Positions 7,184-15,441 of a DNA stretch of 37,386 nucleotides are shown here, piece after piece. Source of the stretch: Mediterranea sp. (in: CFB group bacteria) (lineage in GTDB: Bacteria > Bacteroidota > Bacteroidia > Bacteroidales > Bacteroidaceae); NCBI GenBank assembly GCA_031287715.1, contig JAITSN010000068.1, forward strand, positions 1 to 37,386, read 5' to 3'. Both the position numbers and the translations under genes were made by a program. The notes below the pieces were generated by a model, which ran no database searches, was not told the origin of the DNA, and was given only the letters and a program-made list of their open reading frames with translations. Positions within the stretch are counted from its first letter, which is position 1. Each line of letters starts with the position of its first letter.

Positions 7184-7912
7184 ATGAAAAGAACAACTTT
7201 GCTTTCAATACCTGTGGTATTGATGCTATTGATGACGACAACCGTATGTGCACAGCACAAAGTGGCACCTTTTGAACACTTGTCTGTTTCCGTCAATGCC
7301 GGAACCCTTGGTGTTGGTGTGCAAGTCGCCGCCCCTGTGAATCGATTCCTTTCGCTAAGAACCGGATTGATGATGTTCAAGTACGCGTATAGATATGAGT
7401 ACGATGGTGAATTAACCATTAACGGAGTTCGTGCAAACGTTCCCATTATCGATATGGAGGCGAGGGCCAATATGGTCAACGGGCTGTTGCTGGCCGATGT
7501 ATTCCCTTTCCCCAACAGGCGTATCCATGTGACCGGAGGCTTCTATATGGGAACTCCCGACATCGTTAAAATGAGTACGTTGATCGAAGTTGATCCGAAT
7601 CGTATCATCGAGATCGGAGACCTTATGATTCAGCCTGTAAACGGAAAGGTTTCCGCCCAGCTGAAGACGAGTAGCTTTAAACCTTATGCGGGTATCGGGT
7701 TCGGCAGCTCCGTGACGAAGCATAACCGGGTGGGATTCAAGTTTGAAATGGGAGTCATGTTCCATGGAAACCCCAAGTTTGAAATTATCGAAGGTAAGGA
7801 AGAAGAAGTAGACCGTACGATGGGCGATGAACTGAGCAAGTTCAACGATTTCCTGAAAGACTTCAGCCTTTATCCGGTAATAAACTTTCAGTTGAACTTC
7901 CGCGCGTTTTAG
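7184..7912 (+). CDS. Secreted protein, probable outer-membrane beta-barrel
   Basis: A 242-residue protein with a clear signal peptide (MKRTTLLSIPVVLMLLMTTT ending VCAQ). The mature part has alternating hydrophobic and polar strands such as LSVSVNAGTLGVGVQVAAPV and a PYAGIGFGSSV segment, and ends with an aromatic residue (NFQLNFRAF). This pattern suits an eight- to ten-strand outer-membrane beta-barrel of the kind common in Bacteroidetes. The VNGLLLADVFPF and MGTPDIVKMSTLIEV stretches do not point to a known enzyme. I do not recognise a specific family. It stands alone, 25 bases after the methyltransferase gene and followed by a hairpin. Function is unknown. Confidence 0.75.
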   Translation: MKRTTLLSIPVVLMLLMTTTVCAQHKVAPFEHLSVSVNAGTLGVGVQVAAPVNRFLSLRTGLMMFKYAYRYEYDGELTINGVRANVPIIDMEARANMVNGLLLADVFPFPNRRIHVTGGFYMGTPDIVKMSTLIEVDPNRIIEIGDLMIQPVNGKVSAQLKTSSFKPYAGIGFGSSVTKHNRVGFKFEMGVMFHGNPKFEIIEGKEEEVDRTMGDELSKFNDFLKDFSLYPVINFQLNFRAF

Positions 7913-7944
7913 CTCCCTCCGCAAACCCTATTTATTTGCAAAAT

Positions 7945-7982
7945 ACACCCGTTTGTCTTATACAATGATGATAAACGGGTGT
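7945..7982 (+). terminator. Stem-loop after the secreted beta-barrel gene
   Basis: ACACCCGTTT (7945-7954) pairs with AAACGGGTGT (7973-7982) around an 18-base loop. The downstream tract is only weakly T-rich (GTTTGCTT). The rest of 7983-8199 shows no gene. Confidence 0.5.
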
Positions 7983-8199
7983 GTTTGCTTACAAACCCAC
8001 GTTCGACGTTTTTCTTCTATTTTTCATTCAAGCTAAAGTGCGTCCGTCCCCCTGTCGTAGTATATAGAATCATTACAACGCTCTAATTGTTTAAGAAAAA
8101 AGGTTGTGCGAAAAAATATGGCTGTTTGCCCAAGCTTCTTTTTAGAAAAATTTCGTCGAACTCAGATTACTAAAAAACAAAGATGTAACTTATAAACAC

Positions 8200-8230
8200 A
8201 AAAAAGGCCGGAAGAAATTTTCTTCCGGCC
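8200..8230 (-). terminator. Rho-independent terminator of the aldolase gene
   Basis: On the minus strand a near-perfect hairpin of GGCCGGAAGAAA and its complement (8206-8230) is followed by six T (8205-8200). It lies about 45 bases after the aldolase stop. Confidence 0.85.
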
Positions 8231-8275
8231 GCGAGTGCCAATTAGGCTACTTTTTATAGTGATATCAAATGAGAA

Positions 8276-9277
8276 TCAATCTGCCAATTTGCCTGCAGAA
8301 CCAAGCACTTCGGTGATTTTGTGCATATACAGCTTTCTCATGCTTTCACGGGCAGGGCCTAAATATTTACGCGGATCAAATTCCCCCGGTTGCTTTGCAA
8401 ATACTTCACGCACGGCAGCAGTCATGGCCAAACGGCTGTCTGAGTCAATGTTGATCTTGCAAACCGCGGAAACAGCTGCTCTACGAAGCTGTTCTTCGGG
8501 AATACCGATAGCATCTTTTAAAGCGCCACCATATTTATTGATCGTAGCCACTTCTTCCTGCGGTACAGAAGAAGCGCCATGAAGTACGATGGGAAATCCC
8601 GGAAGTTCTTTTTCAACACCTTCCAGTACATCGAAACGCAATGGAGGAGGAACAAGAACGCCTTCTGCATTGCGCGTGCACTGTTCGGGTTTGAACTTAT
8701 TTGCACCATGGGAAGTTCCGATGGAGATGGCCAGGCTGTCACATCCGGTTTTGGTTACAAAGTCAACAACTTCTTCAGGCCTGGTATAAGTATGATGTTC
8801 AGCGGCAACGTCGTCTTCCACACCGGCCAATACACCAAGCTCGCCTTCTACTGTTACACCGAACTGATGAGCATATTCTACCACTTTCTTGGTAAGCGCC
8901 ACATTTTCATCATAAGGAAGATGAGAACCGTCGATCATTACAGAAGAGAATCCCATATCAATGCACGATTTACATGTTTCAAAAGAATCACCGTGATCAA
9001 GGTGAAGAACGATTTCAGGGTTCTTGCATCCCAATTCTTTAGCATAAGCAACAGCTCCTTCAGCCATGTAACGAAGCAGAGTCTGGTTAGCATAATTACG
9101 GGCGCCTTTCGACACCTGCAAAATAACCGGGGATTTTGTTTCTGCCGCCGCCTGGATAATAGCTTGCAGCTGTTCCATATTATTAAAGTTAAAAGCAGGA
9201 ATTGCATATCCGCCCTTAATTGCTTTTGCAAACATTTCTTTTGTGTTTACAAGGCCTAATTCTTTGTAGCTAATCAT
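8276..9277 (-). CDS. fba: Class II fructose-bisphosphate aldolase
   Basis: A 333-residue zinc-dependent aldolase that splits fructose 1,6-bisphosphate to dihydroxyacetone phosphate and glyceraldehyde 3-phosphate (glycolysis and gluconeogenesis, cytoplasm). The N-terminal YAIPAFNFNNMEQLQAII is the conserved first strand. The signature VLHLDHGDSFETC carries the first zinc His and catalytic Asp. VEGELGVLAGVEDDV, a second zinc His in the SIGTSHGANKF region, and LHGASSVPQEEV (phosphate and zinc binding) are all present, so the enzyme looks intact. The length fits the family. It is a single gene with its own terminator; a -7-like TATTTTTG lies on the minus strand at 9328-9321 upstream. Confidence 0.95.
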   Translation of the reverse strand: MISYKELGLVNTKEMFAKAIKGGYAIPAFNFNNMEQLQAIIQAAAETKSPVILQVSKGARNYANQTLLRYMAEGAVAYAKELGCKNPEIVLHLDHGDSFETCKSCIDMGFSSVMIDGSHLPYDENVALTKKVVEYAHQFGVTVEGELGVLAGVEDDVAAEHHTYTRPEEVVDFVTKTGCDSLAISIGTSHGANKFKPEQCTRNAEGVLVPPPLRFDVLEGVEKELPGFPIVLHGASSVPQEEVATINKYGGALKDAIGIPEEQLRRAAVSAVCKINIDSDSRLAMTAAVREVFAKQPGEFDPRKYLGPARESMRKLYMHKITEVLGSAGKLAD

Positions 9278-9666
9278 TATTTCTTTACTATTTATTTGTT
9301 AGTGAATCAAAAATTCCTCGCAAAAATAACGATTATTGTTTTAAATAGAGACTTGCTTATTAGAAATATCCGCCATCCTCAGGTGTTTTAGACAGAAAAG
9401 CAACAATGCAATTACAATTAAAGCCGGATCACAACTTCGATGTGACCATTTATTTTAAACACAGATCAACTGTGGATCAAGAATAGTGGATTGAACATGA
9501 TGGGTTTTCTTAAATAGCAAAATTCTAAAGAATAATCGAATAAGAATAATCCCTGCAAACTTTTTCTGATTAAAACAAAAAGATTATCTTTGTGCTCTCT
9601 AAATAAATCCATTACACTGTTTTTACCAAATAGTTCAAAAGAAGTAATAATTAAAACGCATAAAAA
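9278..9666. other. Divergent intergenic region between fba and rpmE2
   Basis: A 389-base A+T-rich spacer. It contains a -7-like box for fba (9321-9328, minus strand, no good -33 box) and a promoter for the L31 gene (9562-9592, plus strand). I see no RNA gene or repeat in the remainder. Confidence 0.6.
9562..9592 (+). promoter_or_regulatory. Probable promoter of rpmE2
   Basis: The -7 box TATCTTTG (9585-9592) matches TAnnTTTG exactly. A near -33 box TTTT (9562-9565) lies 19 bases upstream. The leader to the start codon is about 68 bases. Confidence 0.6.
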
Positions 9667-9921
9667 ATGAAAAAAGGCATTCATCCGGAAGCATATCGTC
9701 CAGTGGTATTCAAAGATATGTCAAATGGCGACGTGTTCTTGTCTCGTTCAACAGTAAACACTAAAGAAACTATTGAATTCGAAGGTGAAACATATCCAAT
9801 GGTTAAGTTGGAAATCTCTAACACTTCCCACCCTTTCTACACAGGTAAATCTAAACTGGTAGACACAGCAGGACGTGTTGACAAGTTTATGAGCCGCTAC
9901 GGCAATCGCAACAAGAAATAA
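9667..9921 (+). CDS. rpmE2: 50S ribosomal protein L31 type B
   Basis: An 84-residue ribosomal protein. It opens [20 protein letters not shown] and ends in the family's [20 protein letters not shown]. The [17 protein letters not shown] core (here [15 protein letters not shown]) identifies L31. It has no Cys pairs, so it is the zinc-free (type B, C-minus) form. It binds the central protuberance of the large subunit and contacts the small subunit. Its own promoter and a strong terminator make it a single-gene unit. Confidence 0.96.
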   Translation: MKKGIHPEAYRPVVFKDMSNGDVFLSRSTVNTKETIEFEGETYPMVKLEISNTSHPFYTGKSKLVDTAGRVDKFMSRYGNRNKK

Positions 9922-9960
9922 TCTGCATTAGTAGTGTAGAATTTGCGGCGGTAACTTTTA

Positions 9961-10000
9961 CCCGTCAGTGATAGTATCTCCTATCAGTGGCGGGATTTTT
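9961..10000 (+). terminator. Rho-independent terminator of rpmE2
   Basis: An imperfect hairpin CCCGTCAGTGATAG / CTATCAGTGGCGGG (9961-9994; one wobble and one mismatch) is followed by ATTTTT. Confidence 0.8.
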
Positions 10001-10152
10001 ATTTTATTGCCTTTTGGTTAACACTTTCGATCTTATATATTAAGTCGCTGCTTTGTTCGATAAACTTCCTGTCTGATAAGCCGGTGCAGTTCTATAGAAG
10101 ATTAAAACAATCTTATCTTCAGGGTTAAAAAGATTTTCCGGTCAATAGAACC

Positions 10153-10189
10153 AAAAGGGGCTGTCTCAAATGAATGAAACAGCCCCTTT
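10153..10189 (-). terminator. Terminator of the Exb operon
   Basis: On the minus strand AAAGGGGCTGT (10189-10179) pairs with ACAGCCCCTTT (10164-10154) and is followed by a short T run. It lies 23 bases after the last exbD stop. The same GGGGCT/AGCCCC stem type recurs at 18251-18285. Confidence 0.8.
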
Positions 10190-10211
10190 AAATTATAGTT
10201 TTTAACCCTTA

Positions 10212-10676
10212 CTACTGACGCGGTTGCGCAGAGTAGTTGATCTTCAATGCATAAGCCTGACGAAGAGCTTGTTTTATATCGGTTACGATACCCATCTTGG
10301 TATCCTGATCGATTTTCAACGACACAGTCATGTATGGCTGATCCTCTTCTTTCATACTTAATCTTTCCTGAGTGATGAAATCCTGAATTTCTGCAACTTC
10401 AGCAAACTGGTCGTTCAACTGAATACGGCTTTCGGACCCCATCTTCTTGCGGAATTCTTCATTAGGTCTACCTACATAAATGAAAGTTACCAACGATTTT
10501 TTTTCCAGTTTCTCAAGCTCTGTACCTGTAGGAACCTTAAACTCAACCTTCAATGTTACTTCACGCATAGTTGTTACGATCATAAAAAAGAACAACATCG
10601 TAAAGATAAGGTCAGGCAAAGAAGAAGTGTTCAATGCAGGCATTTCACGCTTGCCCGTTTTATTAAATTTTCCCAT
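10212..10676 (-). CDS. exbD: ExbD/TolR-family biopolymer transport protein (second ExbD)
   Basis: A 154-residue inner-membrane protein with a short cytoplasmic N-terminus, one helix (LPDLIFTMLFFFMIVTTMRE) and a periplasmic domain. The Asp in that helix (SLPDLIF) matches the proton-binding Asp of ExbD. ExbD works with ExbB to convert the proton gradient into motion of TonB, which powers TonB-dependent receptors such as the SusC proteins in this window. Its ATG overlaps the preceding exbD stop by one base (TAATG), showing coupling. It is the last gene of the four-gene exb operon. Confidence 0.92.
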   Translation of the reverse strand: MGKFNKTGKREMPALNTSSLPDLIFTMLFFFMIVTTMREVTLKVEFKVPTGTELEKLEKKSLVTFIYVGRPNEEFRKKMGSESRIQLNDQFAEVAEIQDFITQERLSMKEEDQPYMTVSLKIDQDTKMGIVTDIKQALRQAYALKINYSAQPRQ

Positions 10677-11266
10677 TACTTCCTTCCTCCATAGTTTTTA
10701 GGTTCAGCTTCGGAGATCTTTTGAGAATAGATCATACGAACTGCTTTCTTCTGTTCTTCATCCAAAGCATCATAGTTTTTCTGCCATTTTTCCTGAGCCA
10801 ATTCATTTCTCAACTCATTATAAGCAGCAACTAACTCATTCTGGACATCTATATATGCCTGATATGTTGTACCACGGTCATTCAGCAAAGATATTACATG
10901 ATTTTCCGTAACCATAACATTACCAAAGAAAGGCACGTCTTTTGCCTTCTTTTCCGGCATCTTTTCATCGTTGTACGGATTTGCAATAAATTCCTTCGCC
11001 CGCTTTCTCAAGTCAGAAATTCTAATATACTCACCTCCCACCATCAATTGGTTTTGAGAGTTCAAAAGAACTTGAAGCACATTTCTTTCCTTGATAATTA
11101 TATCCTCTATCTTCATATCCGGTTCCGGCGGAGGAGGCAGCTGACGCGCCAAACCTCTATCCGTATCCATAGATGTAGTTATCAGAAAGAAGATAAAAAT
11201 GATAAAAGCGATATCGGCCGTAGAACTTGAATTAATTTCAGGAACTTTTCTATTTCCTTTTGCCAT
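10676..11266 (-). CDS. exbD: ExbD/TolR-family biopolymer transport protein (first ExbD)
   Basis: A 196-residue ExbD homologue. After a basic N-terminus with NSSSTADIAFIIFIFFLITT, the helix carries the conserved Asp (STADIAF). A Pro-rich linker (LPPPPEPD) leads into a periplasmic domain that is longer than usual and carries an extra helical, charged segment with Q/E/N-rich stretches (QAYIDVQNELVAAYNELRNE). Two different ExbD paralogues in one operon are usual in Bacteroidetes. The pair may form mixed dimers inside the ExbB ring; that is inference. Confidence 0.92.
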   Translation of the reverse strand: MAKGNRKVPEINSSSTADIAFIIFIFFLITTSMDTDRGLARQLPPPPEPDMKIEDIIIKERNVLQVLLNSQNQLMVGGEYIRISDLRKRAKEFIANPYNDEKMPEKKAKDVPFFGNVMVTENHVISLLNDRGTTYQAYIDVQNELVAAYNELRNELAQEKWQKNYDALDEEQKKAVRMIYSQKISEAEPKNYGGRK

Positions 11267-11287
11267 TATATTCTCGTTTTAATAGGG

Positions 11288-11758
11288 TTACGATAATGCT
11301 TTTTTAATACTACTTCCAATCATTGCTAATATACAAACTGCAGTCATGAAATAAAGTGTAAAAAGGAACATATCTGTTAGCTTCAGCCAGAAAGGTACGT
11401 TTTCCGTGCCGTCGTAACCCGTCAGTACAAGTGCTTCTTCACTACCTGCAACCCAAGCTACAATCAAAACTACCGCTAACAAAACAACACCAAGTAATGA
11501 TTTCAGAGCAGCTACCGGATTATCTTTCAATGTTATACCAAATTGTGCAACAAAAGCAATCACAGTTACTACTACCGTAAAACCAAACAAGCCGTACATC
11601 AAATACAATAAAGTATCAGTATAAGCAGGATTAGCCATATCCGGAACAAGCGGCGCACTCATTTCGCCACCGAGATAGAACAGGCCCAACACTACAAATA
11701 CAACAGCAAATATTGCATACAGTACATAGTAGGAAACTCTATATGTTAACTTACTCAT
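11288..11758 (-). CDS. Conserved membrane protein of the exb operon
   Basis: A 156-residue hydrophobic protein with about four predicted membrane helices (YYVLYAIFAVVFVVLGLFYL, then LLYLMYGLFGFTVVVTVIAF, a third around SLLGVVLLAVVLIVAWVAGS, and FLFTLYFMTAVCILAMIGSS). It lies between the ExbB-type and the first ExbD-type gene with gaps of 8 and 21 bases, so it is surely co-transcribed. Its position is conserved in Bacteroidales exb operons as far as I recall. No catalytic motif is visible. A structural or assembly role in the energising complex is inferred from position only. Confidence 0.8.
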   Translation of the reverse strand: MSKLTYRVSYYVLYAIFAVVFVVLGLFYLGGEMSAPLVPDMANPAYTDTLLYLMYGLFGFTVVVTVIAFVAQFGITLKDNPVAALKSLLGVVLLAVVLIVAWVAGSEEALVLTGYDGTENVPFWLKLTDMFLFTLYFMTAVCILAMIGSSIKKALS

Positions 11759-11766
11759 TGTTATTC

Positions 11767-12540
11767 TTATTTTTGATATTTCAAGTTGTATTTAATCACC
11801 ATATCAAGCAGAGTAACGGAAGAATCTTCCATTTCGCTTGTAAGAGCTTCAACTTTTGAAAGGATATAGTTATAGAATAACTGAAGAATCAAAGCTGCAA
11901 TAAGACCGAAAATAGTTGTGATCAAAGCCACTTTCATACCGCCGGCAACAACTGTTGGAGAAATATCACCTACCTGTTGGATCTTGTCGAACGCCATAAC
12001 CATACCGATTACAGTACCCAAGAACCCTAATGATGGAGCCATAGCGATAAACAGCGTAACCCAAGAACATCCTTTTTCAAGGTAACCGGCTTGAACGCCA
12101 CCGTAAGCGACTACTGATTTTTCTACTACATCAATACCTTGGTCAACTCTCATCAAGCCTTGATAGTAGATCGAAGCTATCGGTCCTCTGGTATTGCGAG
12201 CCAGATCTTTTGCTGCTTCAACATCACCTTTTTCGAGGGCAGCTTCGATATTAGCAACAAATTTCTTGGTATTAATCTCAGCTAAGCTCAAATAAATAAT
12301 TCTCTCGATACAGAAAGCCAAACCAACAATCAAAGCAATAGCCACCAAACTCATGAATGAAGCACTACCTTCAATAAATTTGGTTTTGATTTCTTTGTGG
12401 ATACCACCAGTTTGTGCTGTATCAATTCCTGTACTTTGTTCTGTCTGCGCTGCTGCAGAAACATCCTGAGCCTGAGCAAATTGAATAGATCCAAAAGTTA
12501 GGATTCCCATCACAGCAACAATTGCAAATAACTTTTTCAT
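11767..12540 (-). CDS. exbB: MotA/TolQ/ExbB proton channel family protein
   Basis: A 257-residue ExbB homologue. A signal-like N-terminus (MKKLFAIVAVMGILTFGSIQ) precedes an extra helix near residues 58-82 (FMSLVAIALIVGLAFCIERI), a cytoplasmic stretch, and the conserved C-terminal part. This includes the MAPSLGFLGTVIGMVMAFDK signature and a final helix pair ending KVALITTIFGLIAALILQLF. ExbB forms the pentameric proton channel that drives ExbD and TonB. It is the first gene of the exb operon and lies just after (downstream on the minus strand of) tRNA-Ser. Confidence 0.94.
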   Translation of the reverse strand: MKKLFAIVAVMGILTFGSIQFAQAQDVSAAAQTEQSTGIDTAQTGGIHKEIKTKFIEGSASFMSLVAIALIVGLAFCIERIIYLSLAEINTKKFVANIEAALEKGDVEAAKDLARNTRGPIASIYYQGLMRVDQGIDVVEKSVVAYGGVQAGYLEKGCSWVTLFIAMAPSLGFLGTVIGMVMAFDKIQQVGDISPTVVAGGMKVALITTIFGLIAALILQLFYNYILSKVEALTSEMEDSSVTLLDMVIKYNLKYQK

Positions 12541-12627
12541 TGTGTGTCTAATTTTTAAGATTAATTAATTGATTATTATATATTTATAAATTTATTTGTC
12601 TATCTAATTGAATTTGAGTCTTGACGG

Positions 12628-12715
12628 CGGAGAAAGCGGGATTCGAACCCGCGATACGCTTTAGGCGTATACACGCTTTCCAGGCGTGCCTCTTCAACCA
12701 CTCGAGCATCTCTCC
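12628..12715 (-). tRNA. tRNA-Ser (anticodon GGA)
   Basis: An 88-base class II tRNA. The acceptor arms GGAGAGA and TTTCTCC pair with one wobble, and the discriminator is G. The anticodon stem CACGC/GCGTG encloses the loop CTGGAAA with anticodon GGA (plus-strand 12679-12681). A long variable arm (TATACGCC...GCGTAT) and the T arm GCGGG-TTCGAAT-CCCGC complete the fold. CCA is not encoded. The remaining parts of 12541-12884 are A+T-rich with no visible gene. Confidence 0.96.
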
Positions 12716-12884
12716 AATACTTCAAATTCTCTCTTAAAAACGGTCGCAAATTACAAAAAAAATGCGAACCGCAAGCGATTTCAGGTACAAATGTATCTTT
12801 TTTTTTCTTTTTCCCCAGAATTACCACTTTTTTCTATCCAATTAATCGATCGAATTAATAAACTTTAAAGCCTTATGCTTGTTT

Positions 12885-13661
12885 TTAGAATATCCCAAAC
12901 ACTTTTAAAGCATTCAAAGTACTTTGTTTCGCTATTAATTCAGGAAGCACACCATATATTTCGGATAACTTCATCAAAGTGTATTTCAAGTGGGCACTTT
13001 CATTTCTTTTCCCCCGATAAGGAACAGGAGTGAGGTAAGGTGCGTCGGTTTCCAGCACAACACGCTCTATCGGAATATGCTTCACTGCTTCAGGAAGGGG
13101 AGAGTTTTTAAAGGTCACTACTCCATTAATGCCCAACATAAAACCATCAAATTCCAGCAATCGATTCGCATCTTCAACAGAACCGGTAAAACTATGAAAT
13201 ATCCCTTTTAAAGATAAATCCTTATAAGGCTTCATCACTTCATATATCTGTTCAAAAGCATCACGGCTATGAATAATCAAAGGCAGATCATATTTCAATG
13301 CCCACTGTATCTGCGTATCAAATACAATAATCTGCTCTTTCAGATAAATTTTATCCCAATATAAGTCTAATCCAACTTCGCCGATAGCAATATATAAATT
13401 GGAAGTAGCCAATTCCTTTTCTATAATAGCCAATTCCTTTTCGTAATCCCCATCAACAGACGTCGGATGTAGTCCGATCATTGGATAACAGTACCCCTTA
13501 TATTCATTACACACTCTCAACAGTCGCTCTATAGTGGTACTATTCACATTGGGAAGAAGTATTTGAGTAATACCTGCCAGGCGTGCACGTTCAATTACTT
13601 CCGGTAGATCCGCATCAAATTCTTCCAAATAGATATGGGAATGAGTATCTATAAAGTTCAT
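12885..13661 (-). CDS. tatD: TatD-family metal-dependent deoxyribonuclease
   Basis: A 258-residue TIM-barrel hydrolase. The metal ligands of the TatD family are visible in order: DTHSHIY (HxH), IGEVGLDLYW (Glu), LPLIIHSRDAFEQ (His), GIFHSFTGSVEDA (His), and LETDAPYLTPVPYRGKRNES (Asp). TatD proteins are 3'-5' exonucleases linked to DNA repair and apoptosis-like DNA breakdown. The frame opens at 13730, but the conserved protein starts MNFIDTHSHI at the ATG 13661-13659, 20 bases after the preceding stop, so that start is chosen. It is the last gene of a three-gene minus-strand operon. Confidence 0.93.
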   Translation of the reverse strand: MNFIDTHSHIYLEEFDADLPEVIERARLAGITQILLPNVNSTTIERLLRVCNEYKGYCYPMIGLHPTSVDGDYEKELAIIEKELATSNLYIAIGEVGLDLYWDKIYLKEQIIVFDTQIQWALKYDLPLIIHSRDAFEQIYEVMKPYKDLSLKGIFHSFTGSVEDANRLLEFDGFMLGINGVVTFKNSPLPEAVKHIPIERVVLETDAPYLTPVPYRGKRNESAHLKYTLMKLSEIYGVLPELIAKQSTLNALKVFGIF

Positions 13662-13681
13662 GATTCGGATATTGTTTCCTG

Positions 13682-14377
13682 TTATTTCTCGTTTGAACGA
13701 TAATAATATATCAGCCCGTATTCCCGGCACATATCCAGCCGTTTTTCGTTGGGTTGTATATTTTCAAATTTCTTTTCTACCTGATTCCAGATATCAAGAA
13801 TTATATCATCGGCCGTATCCCGCATAGACGCCAATTCGTCAAGGCTGCGACTGGTAATTGACTGAAGTTCTTTTTGCCTTAAGTAACCTTCCATAAAAAT
13901 ATCATAGTGTACTTTTACCTTGGCAATCGTTGGATTATAAATAGGTGCGCCTCCGCCGGTACTCTGTCTTTCCTTTTCACCCCGGATTATTTTTTCTCCC
14001 CATTCTGCAATTGCAGATTCGCTGGTTAAGTCCGGGACATTAAAATTGTCCGCAGATAAGCCATACAATTCTTTATGCGACTTTTTTATCTCCGAACGAA
14101 GAACGGACATATTTAAAACCTGAATAAAGTGTGAGATAAACAATCGAGCCATCTTTACATTCGTTTGATGTTTGCGGCTTGATTTTGATTGGTTGTCGTA
14201 ACATTGCTTATAATACGCTTGTGCTCCTTCAAAGCGAAGCAGGAAGTTTCGTGCTTCGGTAAATGTTTTTAAAGAAATAGCCATATTATACACATTATAT
14301 TCTTCGCACCTCTCCACAGCTGACTTCAAAGTCCGAACCCTCGCCAGATCAGTATTGGGTAATCGTCTATAAGGCAT
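13682..14377 (-). CDS. Conserved protein of unknown function
   Basis: A 231-residue soluble, largely helical protein with no signal peptide. It begins MPYRRLPNTDLARVRTLKSA and contains long amphipathic helices rich in Lys, Arg and Gln (ARNFLLRFEGAQAYYKQCYD, for instance). Its end is acidic and aromatic (ILDIWNQVEKKFENIQP, LIYYYRSNEK). It sits between the polyprenyl synthetase and tatD with gaps of 17 and 20 bases, so it belongs to that operon. I do not recognise a domain. The abundance of helices suggests a four-helix-type protein-interaction module, which is a guess. Confidence 0.75.
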   Translation of the reverse strand: MPYRRLPNTDLARVRTLKSAVERCEEYNVYNMAISLKTFTEARNFLLRFEGAQAYYKQCYDNQSKSSRKHQTNVKMARLFISHFIQVLNMSVLRSEIKKSHKELYGLSADNFNVPDLTSESAIAEWGEKIIRGEKERQSTGGGAPIYNPTIAKVKVHYDIFMEGYLRQKELQSITSRSLDELASMRDTADDIILDIWNQVEKKFENIQPNEKRLDMCREYGLIYYYRSNEK

Positions 14378-14394
14378 ATATATCCTGTTATACT

Positions 14395-15369
14395 CTAATT
14401 GTTACGGTACATCAAACCCTGTACCAGATTTATTAATTCGTTTTTCTTCTCTTTCTCTACGGATACTTTTTCCAAACTACGTATAGCGTTATCATAATAA
14501 TCACGCATTTTATTTTCGCAACGTATTTTGACCCCTACTTCATTATATATAGCAACAACTCCGGAGATTTTATTTTCCGGATCAAAAGTTGTCGTTTGCA
14601 TCCATTTATGCAATTCCGCTTTTTGTGTGTCATTAGACAGTTCCAGCGTTTTGATCATCAGATACGTTTTTTTATTGCATAAAATATCGCCGCCAATATT
14701 TTTACCGAAAACAACCGGGTCGCCATATACATCCAAAAAATCATCTTTCAATTGAAAAGCCAGACCGATATTGATACCGAAGTCATACAACAGGTCGGCA
14801 TCTTGCTGTGAAGCCCCGCCTTGTATGGCACCCATTTTCAGGCATGCGGCAAGCAGAACCGCGGTCTTCAGGCGAATCATCTCCAGATAATCCCGTTCGG
14901 TTACATTATTCTGCTGTTCAAAGTCAATATCATATTGTTGTCCTTCGCAAACTTCCAGGGCTGTTATACTGAATAGGTCCAACATTTCTTTTAAGTGTTC
15001 CAACGATGTTTTGGCTATATATTGGTATGCAAGTATCAACATGGCATCACCTGATAAGATCGCGGTATTGTCGTTCCATACTTTATGGACTGTTTTCTTT
15101 CCCCGCCGCATATCCGCCTTATCCATCAAATCATCGTGCAGAAGCGTGTAGTTATGGAATATTTCTATTCCTGCAGCAGGCGCCAATGCCGCGGAAATAT
15201 CTTCCTTATATAAATTGTATGCCATTAACATGAGCACCGGACGAATACGCTTTCCTCCTATGGATAATACATAATCTATAGGGGCATATAAATCTTCCGG
15301 GGCATGTACGAAGCATAATCCGGATATGTAGTTATTTATTTTTTCAAGTATTTGGCCGACCGTGTGCAT
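14395..15369 (-). CDS. Polyprenyl (isoprenyl) diphosphate synthase
   Basis: A 324-residue trans-prenyltransferase that adds isopentenyl diphosphate to allylic diphosphates. It has both Asp-rich motifs: the first in HNYTLLHDDLMDKADMRRGK (DDxxD) and the second in LAFQLKDDFLDVYGDPVVFG. The basic GGKRIRPVLMLMAYN segment near residue 34 binds diphosphate. The family makes farnesyl, geranylgeranyl or longer chains; the chain length cannot be fixed by eye. In Bacteroidales such enzymes serve menaquinone and cell-wall lipid carriers. It leads the operon with the unknown gene and tatD. Confidence 0.92.
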   Translation of the reverse strand: MHTVGQILEKINNYISGLCFVHAPEDLYAPIDYVLSIGGKRIRPVLMLMAYNLYKEDISAALAPAAGIEIFHNYTLLHDDLMDKADMRRGKKTVHKVWNDNTAILSGDAMLILAYQYIAKTSLEHLKEMLDLFSITALEVCEGQQYDIDFEQQNNVTERDYLEMIRLKTAVLLAACLKMGAIQGGASQQDADLLYDFGINIGLAFQLKDDFLDVYGDPVVFGKNIGGDILCNKKTYLMIKTLELSNDTQKAELHKWMQTTTFDPENKISGVVAIYNEVGVKIRCENKMRDYYDNAIRSLEKVSVEKEKKNELINLVQGLMYRNN

Positions 15370-15397
15370 ATTAATTTAGACGAAAAAGGATATTATG

Positions 15398-15426
15398 AAA
15401 AAAGGCTGCTCTAAGCAACCTTTTTT
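15398..15426 (-). terminator. Terminator of tonB
   Basis: On the minus strand a hairpin with A/T-extended stem (AAAAAAGG...CCTTTTTT, one C-A mismatch) ends in six T, 16 bases after the TonB stop. Confidence 0.75.
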
Positions 15427-15441
15427 CACCTGTAAGTACGA

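Noticed and set aside
9406..9486. 26-residue plus-strand frame upstream of rpmE2 (starts MQLQLKPDHN)
   Set aside because: It lies upstream of the rpmE2 promoter and has no ribosome binding site, promoter or recognisable homology, so it cannot be told from chance.
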